Source: Polyodon spathula (lineage: Eukaryota; Chordata; Actinopteri; Acipenseriformes; Polyodontidae). Taken from it: DNA of 64,000 bases. Below are positions 23,955-35,900 of this stretch, piece by piece; the stretch's first letter is position 1; each line of letters starts with the position of its first letter. The stretch lies in the NCBI RefSeq assembly GCF_017654505.1, contig NC_054539.1:69135256-69199255 (forward strand). Direction: 5' to 3'. Position numbers and translations under genes: made by a program. A model generated the notes under the pieces. That model saw nothing but the letters and a program-made list of their open reading frames with translations. It searched no databases and was not told the DNA's origin.

Positions 23955-26900
23955 GAAAAAATAGACAAATATGTACCCAGGTGCTTGTCAGAGATGTTTG
24001 GGTTCACGTATAGAGGCTGTATGCCTTATAGAAGAAAGGCATGATGGGATATCAGCCGAGCCCTTGTCAGCGGATCTACAAAATGTACAGAATGCGGTAA
24101 CTCCAGTTTAATATAACAGTTGTGATGGTGACCAAACGTGTGTTTAAATTAACAGTTGCATTCAAGAAATTTAGAACAAAAACACTTAAGGTTTGGGTGT
24201 CGCACAAGTCGTGCCATGAACAAAATGCTCTGAAAACAAACAAAATTACTTTCATGAAAGGCTGTAATGCAGCAAAAAGATCAATAACTGAACAAAAAGG
24301 AATTGAAAATGTTACCGTACCAAGCTGAAAAGGTTTTTTGTGAACTCCAATAAACCAGCGTTACCTTTCACCCCCCTCAGCCCTACGTGCCATGATGAGA
24401 TCAGTGCCCCTGAATGCCTTGTACGTGCCACTTACCTTAAAACGAATTGAAAACCCTGGTTTAGTCTACATAACGCAGAAACCAAAATCAAAAGGACCAA
24501 TGGCAAACATCCATTTTTATTAGACGACACTAGAGAGGACCATTAATCAAAACTGCATACAAAATGAAGAGCCAACAGAATATCTCAAAACCCTTAGGGT
24601 CTAAATTACACAACAGTCGAAGTACACCAACCAACTCAGAATTGTAAATTAAAAAGGACTCAAAAGGTTTGTTGGGTTTTTTTTTTTTGGTTATGCAACA
24701 TTAAGAGTTTGATTTTCACGTCACACAGATTGGTACAAAGCTGGCATTTGGTCACATGCCATACAGCGGGGGGGGCGGCTGAAGGTGAAGTTAGTTACGT
24801 TTATTAGGGATGCACCAAATCCAGGCTTCAGTTTCAGATTTAGCCTGAATATCTACTTTGTGAGCAGGGTTTCGATGACCCTCTATCCGCATCCCTCCAA
24901 TGAGTGCAGTTTTTATTTAAATAAAAGACACGAATCCGGTGTCGAACCTAACTTTTGTATTTAATATTAAGAACACGTTCGATGAACTGTCGCAGCTCTC
25001 GACTCCCTAAATTACTGGTGGCGCACGCACTAAACACGTCAGGCATCTGCTGAATGCAAACATACCCTTGTATGCAACAGCACAGTCACATCACACACTT
25101 CATGGAGTAAAGTTATGCAGTAAACATGTAATATACTGTAACGGCAAACTGTTGTAGACTTGTGTGCTTTGTTTGTCAACATGCTATAAAAAAAAAAAAT
25201 TTAAAAATCGGTGCACAGAAATTTCTATATATATATGTAACTGTCAGATGTGCAAGACGTTGTTGCAGAATATGCTTTAGTAAATTCAATTTAACGTGCC
25301 AGTACAAGTTGAACCAATGGGAAACTGTGTTTCATTCCATTTTTTTTTTTTTACTATTTTGTAGCCTATTTGATATGTGTTACACACACAGTGCATTTAA
25401 ATCAGCGTGGGTTTTATTTTGCAAGGAGATTCTGGTCACTCATAACGGTAATTTTTCCTCATAGCTCTTGGGTCAGGTGGCACAGGTTGAAACGTCATTA
25501 AAGAAAAGAGAGTGTTATTATGGCAAAAAATGCAGCTCTGCTTTCTTGTAAAGGTAAAGTAAACTGTTCTGTATTTTGTTGTGTTCTGTTGTGGGGGTAG
25601 AGGTCTAGCGGTAAACTGTGTAAGCTTCAATCGGAAATCTTATTCAGGGATATATTTCCATTCGGCAGGGCCTAACTTGTAAAGAAAGAAGTGCCGGGGC
25701 GCAAGCAATGACAATAATACCGTCCCAAAGATCCGCACATTCAAAATCATAGCATGTTAATTTGAAAGAGTATTGCACATGCTAGTTTTACATGTTTACA
25801 TCACATATTCTACATCATATACAAAGTAGTAGTACATGCAGAAAAAAAGAAAAATTAAAAGGCAACCGCAGGACAAGTAATCCATTTTTTATTTAAAAAA
25901 AAAAAAAAGCCTGTATACATGTTTTGTTATAGTTTTGCATTTAAATGGTTTAAAAAACAAACAAACTAAAAGGCATTCATAGGACTTGGTTTGACCCATG
26001 GTCTGCACTATATATATATATATATCAGATGTGTATGCAACAGAAGCCGCTGGTAGATTACAAAAACGATTAATTAAATTGAGGCTAGGTAGTTATCTTA
26101 GTATGTTTTTATTCTCTATTAATTAAATGATATTAATTGAAAAAGACAAAAGAGAACAAGAGTTATTTTTGTATTGTTTTGGTTTAATATAATATAGCAA
26201 GCTAATCCTTCCGATACAATATTTTTCATTAAAGTTGTTGTTGTTTGTTGAAATTAGTCCACTTTAATGCTTTGTTGTGTACTACTCATTTAATCAAACC
26301 AAGTAGTGTAAGAAGTTGCTTGTATCGTTCATGGCGTTTTTCAAATCAAGTAAGCTTATTTATGTATAAAAAACAACAATGGAGTTGCAGCCAGTGTCAT
26401 CTTACTTAAACTTGGCACTCAAACTGAAATCATGAAGTAATTTAAAGTAGGCTACAAACTGTCTCTCTTTAGCACACACACAATAACTTGCAGACTTGAC
26501 ACAACTGTGCTGAGAATTTAAAAAGAAAGCATTTGATGAGATTTAACTCAAGATAGAGGGAATGTGACGGCACACCCAGAGGTTCCATTCGGTAATAAAG
26601 ATACTGTTAACGAAAAGGCTCAAAACTATAGATTTTGCGCGTCCCTTGTTAGTAGATGCCAGTCTGATTTTCATTTAGTTTCCTTCAGTTCTCTTGACAT
26701 ATTTTGTAGATTCGGTATTCGGCCGAATCCCAAAAACTTCAGGTGTTCAGTGATTGAAAAAAAGTGTCTACTGTAAATGAATATACAGTACAGCATTCAC
26801 ACAATCTGGAAGTGTACCTGCCTCAACAGCCCAGTGCAAGACATAAGATAAAGAGACAGAAACAATTACACAGATCTGAAAGGCTTTGAATCCCATTCAG

Positions 26901-29900
26901 TCAACCAGGCATTTGAAAAGGCCAAAAGTGCACGTAACTTTTTTTTCCTATGGGAAATCTGTGATTCCTTTTCTCTTTTTAAATACGCAGGAGAGAAGAT
27001 GTAATGATGCACCCAAACCCACTAAATCAACATTTATCTATATTAATACAGTGAACCACAAACAACTGTACAACACATGCATGAGCACCCGAATCCGGGC
27101 ACAGCTCCTGGAACAAAGGAGGCTGCAATTCTAGAAGCTGACAAACCAATCCAGGTGGAACGATGAAGGATCAGGACAAGTAAGAACAAGCAGAAGTGTC
27201 ACTTGCACAACTGCCAAAGTGAGCCGACTACAGTGCTACAGTAGAACTAGATCGCAGGCAGAAGCAATTTGTTCACCCACTCGCTACTTATGGATGCAAC
27301 GCATTGGAAACTGAAACTATCATGAAAAGAAAGAAGAATAAAACAACTTGCAACAGAACCACTATACAGAATGCACCTGCTACTCAAAGAAAAATGTAGC
27401 GCCCGCAATAACGTGCTCTAGATTCAACAATATTCATGCGTTACAGTACGTTTCTTTACTATACTATTACGCTTTTAATACTTTAGAAGTGTCTCCGCAA
27501 GATCACCCTGATGAGATGCCTTCTTGATTTTACAGTTTCATTGCACAATGTCATTGGGCCAAACAAATCTATGCTGCGTCAAAGAACAAAGCAGAACTGA
27601 TCCATTATTGTAATCAATTGTAACTATGTCCTCAAATAAACTATAGGATATGTGCATTTTTATCAGTAAAATGAAAACATGCATCTCCATGATCGATAGT
27701 TATGGTATGCATGTGTGACATGTGCAGCAAGTACATTTCATCATTTATGACCTACTTAAAACAGAATGTTCACTGGCAACTATAAGAAGCAACGTTACTG
27801 GTAATTTCACATAACATTGTGCCATGTCCAGAATCAGAGCAAAGCTGTGAATAAAAACTAAATATCCCTCTTAAAAAACAGGTTGTAGAATGAATATATG
27901 GATTACATATCGCTTCATTGGTTGAGATTTTTTAAATTTATTTATATCAGACAAATGACCTTGTTGAAACTTTATCAAGCTAACCATAAAGTACAGCAGT
28001 GTTATCAATATGGCCAGAGGTTAAAACAATGGAACCGTGAAACGGTTTGGACTGGACACCTGCAATGGAACTAGAATCTTAATCTCTCAGTGTTTGGGAT
28101 TATCCAGGAACCATGGAATGGCTTTATTACTAAACCACAGTTCAAAGTCATATTACATTAGTGAATTTCATCAATACTGAAAAGAGTTTATGGCATATTC
28201 CCAAGATGATTAATATTCCCTATCGAGAACAATGTTTTTCCTGGTTTGTTTTATTCCCAAACCAGGATACTTTAAGCTCATCCATCTCCCATGAAGAGAG
28301 CGGGCTGGGAGACAGGACCCTCATGACATCTAATCTGCTGCTGAACATGCCAGGTTATGGGGGTCCAGTAATCATCTTCCCACATGAGCCACATTTTCCC
28401 TTTAATCATTGCACAAGGAGACCATGGCCTCATTTATAAAAGCAATTTGTTCAGGTCAGTACTGTATGTACACAAAAGTATAAAAGCATATGCAGTACAT
28501 CACAACACTAAAGCAGCCTATGTCAAAGCAATAAAACACATCAAACATTCCAAGACCTTTAAGATTATGGCGACTACAGTGCCCAATACAGAAGGTACAG
28601 AAGGCAATACAGTCCAAAACTCAACGGACTACACCTCACCATCACTCTCTCTAAGCTGCAGCGACCTAACTAGCGTTACCCACACTAGCAAAAATTCAGC
28701 TGCAGTACAACAATAGGGTACTTATGTTAAACAGCCTGGACTCAGACACAAAGTTATAAACAAGACAGCAATGACATACGAAGGAGCGCAGGAAAGGGAG
28801 GAGGCTACATGAGCTTGGGCAGTATTTCTACAGCCCACTGCAAAGAAAACGCAGAAAGAAGGGTAACAGTGTACTGAGAGGCTACCAATCACGACCCTGG
28901 CACCTCCCAGTCATATAATTAAGTGGTAGCGTTATAGGAATAGCCACGCCTTAGATAATTGTTTCTGGGAACTGCCCAGTTAAAAAAAAAAAAAAAAAAA
29001 AAACAACCATACAGGAAGCTCTCCTAATATGCCACACATCAGCACCCTTACTGAGAATGCAACCAAGCCTGGTGCCGATTTCACACACCGAAAGAAAGCA
29101 TTCTTGGGTTGTGCCTTGCTAAAGTCTCGAGGCTAAGTCATTTTTTTTTTTTTTTTTTAAATGTAGGAGATTTTATCTGGAAACACCCATTTCAAAGAAA
29201 TTCAGGAAACACTGCAGAACAATCACGGGACCTGTGAACAGTTTACCGAAGGGAAACTCAATTGCTGCAGTAAAAGAAGATGACCACCCCAGCACTCACA
29301 ACAGAAGCACCAACAGGCAGGGTCAAATGAAATGCATTCACATAGCTTTGTTTGTTTGTTTTGTTTTAACCACAGGCATTTATAGAGTAAACATGTATCC
29401 ATTTTTTTATATACACACAATGGAGATGACTTCAGTACTTTAAACAAAGTTTATTGTACAATGCCAAAAGAAAAGGGCGTCCCTGATAAATAAAAGTCTA
29501 ACAATGCCTCTTAAATTTTCATTTCTCTCCTCTTCTGATCTTTTCTCTCTGCTTAAATCTTTTATTCAATTCTCTATTTAGTCAGGTAAAATCAACATAC
29601 TCATTTGCAGTGGAGACCTGCATCCACTACCACTGCTCTTGTGAAGTCACTGTGTAAGTCTTAGCTGTGTAACTACGGCAATCCATCAAACTGCCCTACA
29701 CTTCAGACAGCCAAGGCTTTTGCAAAGCAGCCAGACTTCTCAGTGTTTCCTCTGAAGACGAGGTCTTTGATCAGTGTTTCACCTGCACAGAGCAGCGTTT
29801 CTGCTGCTATTTTATATGTTAAAAGGGAAAACACATGCAATGCAAGTACATGCAAGTCATTACTTTTGTGATGTTCTAAACACTCTTCATTGCGTTAATG

Positions 29901-32900
29901 TGGTGCAAATGATGACACCCCATTTACTGTACTCCACCTCAAAACCACCACACTTACTTTCATGCAAACAATTTCTTATAGATCGCAGCTCCAAAAAGCA
30001 ATACCAACTTTAACGAAATGCATCCTTAAAAATTGTTTTGGAAGACACAATAACCTTTAGATGGAATTGAAGCTCTTAGTTGCATCAGGGGCCTGCAGAC
30101 CTAAAAAAGGCTAATTGCATACAAGCAAGCTATTCCCCGTGATTACGATGAATGTGGACAGCTAATCAGACTGGCTTTACTAGCGTGTAGCTAGTTTGTT
30201 CTATTCAAGTGATTCTAACAATGAATAAACAAGCTCTTCACTTCACAAGCTCTTCACTTCGCTGAGCACTATGTGGTTCTCCTTTTATATCAGCATATTA
30301 ATTATCTTGGGAATCCAAAACCACAATCTGATTCATTACTGACCACAAGATTGGGGCAGGAGAGATTGCAGCACAAAGTGCCAAATTCACAAAGAATTTA
30401 ACACCAGTTGATATGGAGTGCTAGTTTTTTTGTTAATGGGAAATGCAAACTAGTAATGTTAGGAAAATTCAAAAAATGTAAAATGATCAGAAAAGGACCA
30501 GTGCCGTGAAGCTGGCCTACTAGGTAAACTATTTGTATAGCACTGAAGTTCTAAATTCACAGGAGATAGACAAAATATTGACTTTAAAATGCTGGTGTTA
30601 CCCTAATATTTTAGATATTTAAAACAACAAGCGTCTTACATCTACCCGGAAGATATGCGTATCTTTTCCATACAACTTCAACTCCTCAGGAAAGCTCTGA
30701 TACACATTGATGTAGGGAATGTGACCCTCGGCAACAAACCTGCACAAAACAAAGCAGACAAAGTATTAAAGCTAAAGCAGTACTGGAAATAAATGGATTA
30801 CAAAGTAACTTCTAGTCCAACACTGTATTCAGTAACTTCTTGTGGTTTTTCACGCATGACTGGAAGTTCGATTTTTTAAAAATAAATACTAAATAAAAAA
30901 TAAATAAAAAAAACACATTAGTCAGCAAGCATTACACATTGTCACAAAAAAATAGGACGACAAAATGTGGGCAGTTAAATATGAGTGTCAACAGTCAGAT
31001 TTGATGGAAAATGTGTAATTGGAATGGCATAAACCTACACGTGCACTAAAGATGCACCATCATGGAAGAAAAACATTACAGGATTACAGAGGAAAAGATT
31101 CCCCAACTGAGATACCAACAGGAAATGAGAAGGGCATCTTGAACGTTCTCAGACACGAGGCTCTGACAGTGCAGTGGAAGCTTTGTAAAACAACTTCCAC
31201 AGTCTTATTTTTCTGAAAGCTGTAAATGTTTTTATCCCATAGAAATAAAAATAAAACTGTTACAAGAGCACAACAATGTGGCATCCATGTTAGGTCACAG
31301 GCCAGTGTGAAGGTAACCGCTTAAAAGGTCAGCGTTCCCTTACCTCAAGAGCTCGGACAACGTGATTGATTCCCTCAGCCACAGTAAGGACATGGAACAG
31401 AAAGCCAGCGTCATGGGCATGCTCATGAGCATCTTGGCTCGCTGCCGCTGGGGTCTATGCAACCTGCCATCGACAGAGCCGGAGCACACTGACATTATGT
31501 CATCTGAAAAACACAAGAGTCACTGAACTCTGCCTCAGAACCCAACATGCTGCCTATGTTAATGAAATCAGACAACTCAAGTAAAGGAGGAACAGTGTAT
31601 TGGCTATCTGGACTGGTTGACTTGTAACAGTTAGGGTTATGAACAAACCTGACAGTGGTGACCTGCTCCGAGACGTAGAGGCCAGACCACTGTTCTCGTC
31701 AGACTGCCCTCCTTCCGGATCACTCTCGGACAATGAGGACAAGCCACCCGGGGACTGCGAAGATTGAGACGACTCAGACACCTGGGGGAGAGGTTAGAAT
31801 GGGATTTACATTGATATATGTGCTGATTACATGCTGTTAGTTTAACCCTGATAAAAAATGGTAAAGTCAACAAAATGTTAGCAAGAAAAATGTATGCATC
31901 TTTACAAAAGTGTTCCTTCGACATTTCATGGTTCGATAATTCTTGAACTTCATGGTTAAGCCATGTTGACAATTGTACAAGTACTATATTTTACTGTAGA
32001 ACACCCCCAATTCAATCTCTCTTTTTTGTGGTATAAAAAGGGAGCACTCTACAGTATATAAAAGTCTGCAGTTTGTGAAAGGGTTTAGGCCTGGACACAC
32101 CAGCACGTCGCATTGCGTCACTTCATCTGGAGTCACTTTTTTATATAATGGGTTTCAAAGTACCCTCAGACACTAGGGCATTGCGTCACGTCTAGGAGTG
32201 ACGAGTCCAGATTTGACACCCCGCTCATCCAATGCATCTGCACTCAACCGACAGCAGTCAACTCCTGAGTGACGTCACCAGAAATGAAAACTAGTATCTC
32301 CACGTATGTGAATATCTTGTGCACGTCCGTTGTTAAGTGTTACTAAATATTTCAATTGCAAAATCGTAAAAATGAATAAGTTATAAGCACTCGCTTCTGC
32401 AACCGCCAGACCCACAGTTTATGCGGCATATTGAAATCAATAGAATATAGCCGACAGTTTAGTCTGGGCTGTGTAATAAAATCAAAGTTATTGTGAAAGA
32501 ACGTATTATATACTTCTGTCAAGTGTTGAAACACTAATGAAATAATTCTACACATCATAAATGATTTATTAGCAGTTGTCACCAAATATACACATCAAAT
32601 CACAATACAGTGCGATATAGCTACAATACTTTTTTCTCGTCTGCCTGTCCTCTGAATAGTTACCACCAACATCTCAAGCCATGCGAGCCCCCCTGCACTC
32701 CACAACACTCCTCAGGCAGAACCAATGTGCCACCCAGGTGTTTAAAAAAAAAAAAAAAAAAGTGCTTATTCTAAGCTCTCTGCACAAATCAGCAACCATC
32801 GGGACTGACACTTAACAAAAACTAGAGACTGTTGCATTTTACAGCGCAACAAAGTATGGTGTGTATACTGGATCACATGGCACGGCTGTATTCTGTCAAA

Positions 32901-35900
32901 GGTGATACTTGCAGGTGGCCTGTGGCTGTTTTTTATGTTTTGGGCCTGGCACCCATCAACGCTTTGGTTTTGCAGATGGAGTGCACCAGCACCACAACCA
33001 CTCGGAGGGACTTCATTCTGCAGCTACAGCAGAAACATTTTGATTCCCTGTGCCAGCGCTGCGAATAAGACAATGCCAGGTTGCTAAATGCAACAGAAAG
33101 AGAACTTGTGATGTCTGCGCTCGTTGTGAAAAGGCAGTCTGTAGAAAATGCACTGGTCCAGTTGGAAAGCGTGTTTTCTGCTTATATTGTTCTTTGAAAG
33201 CTGTAATAGAACTCTAAAACAGACAGAGCCTTTGAACTCTGTTTCACTCAAAGCGCCTTCATGTTCCATAAGTTATGTTTTATGCTATTTTTATAACTAG
33301 TTATTTATGTTTTATAATATGTGCATACAGCTTTCTACACTTGTTCACACAAATTTATTGCGTACATTTTATTACAGTTTTTCATGTTTATGTATATGTG
33401 CTCTTTTTTAAACATAAAAGAAAACAGTTTCATTTTCAATGTAAATATGGTGTTTCTGCTCTGAAAATGACATGTACGATGATCATAAATAAAAATATTA
33501 AGTTGTATCCGATTGTTTGTTTTTCATACCCAAGCCGTTTTATAATGGAGCCGCGCATTTTGCGGGTGCGGCAGTCGTATGGAGTCCGGAATCTCAGCAG
33601 TTCTAATGTTAAAGACAAAGGTTCTTTATTTCAGAAGACTAAAATAAATTAAATTAAATTTTAAGACGTTCAAGTCAAATGGAAATTTATGTTCAAACTT
33701 ATGCAGAGTACGACTCTCTTCCTCCGCCTCTTCTACTGATGTCACGCTTTCCATGACTTACGAAAATTTTCTTTGTTTATTAGGTAAGAGCAACAGTGGG
33801 GGGAGGGAGGGGATTTTCACATTAAATGAAATGCTAAAGGATTTTAAAACAAACAAACAAAAAGAGGCAATTTCCAGGCCTTTATAATCAACACATGCAA
33901 AACCTCACAAGTAGATTTGTACTGCCACCTTGTGGCTGCTTTAATGGGAGGCTCTGAAATGCAGTTTTTATTTCTATAGTTTTAGATACAGGAGGCTGTG
34001 TGGTCCAGTGGTTAAAGAAAAGAGCTTGTAACCAGGAGGTAGCCTGGTTCAAATCCCACCCCTGCCACTCACTGACTCACTGTGTGACTCTGAACAAGTC
34101 ACTTAACCTCCTTGTGCTCTGTATTTTGGGTGAGACGTTGTCCTAAGTGACTCTGGAGCTGATGCATAGTTCACACACCCTAGTTTCTGCAAGTCGCCTT
34201 GGAGAAAGGCATCTGCTAGAACAAATAACAATAACGTGCAGTGGTAGCTCTCTTATTCAAGCCACACTTCCTATCCGTCTTCTACTGCGAATAACAAAAA
34301 ACTGCTTCTACAGTAATTCATACACACTGCATATAAAATGCTGAATCCGTGTGCAATTGGTAACTGCTGGTCTGCTTTCACACTTAACCTTAAATATCAT
34401 CATGACTAAAAGTGCTGAACCAGGTTCAACCCTATGCTTCCACAGCTGAAAGAAAGTGCACTGAACCACTGTCTGCAGCAGCCATTTATGAATTGAATCT
34501 AGTCTATGCCACTGGACGCCCTTTTGACAGTGAATCTAAATCTGGTACTACAGGACCAACTCATTTAGCATGGAAGATTCAACTCCAGAGTTGTTCCTTT
34601 ATGAATAAAGCTTGATATTCATGAAACCTATCTAAACTTGTGTTAGCTTCTTTTGCCAGACTATAACTGTTACGAGAATACAAAACAATCTTTAAAAAGG
34701 GTCAACTCTACATTATTATTATTATTATTATTATTTTTTTTTTTTTTTTTAATTACACATCCTAGGTAAATCAACAGGAAAATTAAAAGTCTAAGGTTCG
34801 CAGCGTATCCAGATCAAACTCCCTCCTGCAACAATGCTGATTTTCTGTTCTGTTCCACCACTCCATGCTCCCTCCTGCACCAGCACTGTTGCAGGAGGGA
34901 GTATGAACTTGACACACTGCCATGTTTAGAAGAAAAAATCTTCCCCAAATAAAAGCTGGAAAAAGTAATTCCCTAGTTCATTTACCTATGGTGTGTGAAT
35001 AAATAAAAATATAAAAACTTAACAGGAATATGTTGATTTTTAATCTAGTACCCACAGGGGGTCGATGTAAGGATCGGCGTAGTGCAATTAATTGCACATG
35101 CAAAATTCTAATTGCCTAGTGGCCAGGCAATTATTTTGCATTGCAGCCCACGTAAGCTTAAGAGCAATGCAAATTAGGGCTGTCAGTTAAGCCTCCAAAT
35201 AGCAATCGATTAATCAGACACACAAAATCGATTTGTTCGAATAAATCTCGATGATTTTCGCTCCATTCCCCCCACGTGATTATTTTAATATCATTGCTGT
35301 TAAACATTTTTAGCACAACTGAACGCGAGGCATAATTATGCCTTGGTGGCATCAGGAGAAAGAAAAAAATAAAAAAAAACACACAAGCCTAAAGCAAGTT
35401 TAACATACTACAGGGGTATCACTAAAATATCTATTCCAAACAGATTACAGTACTTTGGAATGTAATCTATATAAACTAGACACGAGGTTATGAAAAACGT
35501 CTTTTTTTATTCAGTAACAGCTGCAGGATCATGCATTGCATCTTGTAAATACTGTACCACCTTCACTATCTGTGAAACACACAGTCTCTGTCTAAATTAC
35601 CATCATAACAACAACATTATAATAAATTGATTTAATTACCACAACATGCATACCCGCTACAGTTTTTATTTTTTTATATTGTTACATATTCATTATATAA
35701 GAGTTCATTTTGAAACTTCAAAGAAGCGCAAACTATGTACAGTCAGTTTTCTTCAATGTGCACAATTTATTTACAGGCTGTTTGCCAGGAATACAAGCCT
35801 GTCATCCTGCTCTGGATTCAAGGTGGAACGTTTTTTAGTTTGTTTACATGGAACACACACACAGGGACGTACTTACAAAGCCTTTTCAAAACTGATTGGC

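Larger units (their letters stand above)
22775..30639 (-). other. taf1b intron 8
   Basis: The largest intron (7.9 kb). It holds AT microsatellites (23.81-23.95 kb), a possible non-autonomous hAT element (24.8-26.74 kb) and poly(A)/(T) runs at 28,981-29,003 and 29,142-29,158. Nothing gene-like is recognisable between 26.8 and 30.6 kb. Confidence 0.7.

Noticed and set aside
31637..31972. 111-residue open frame overlapping taf1b exon 6
   Set aside because: It crosses the exon-intron borders in a different frame; the taf1b frame is supported by phase and acceptor.
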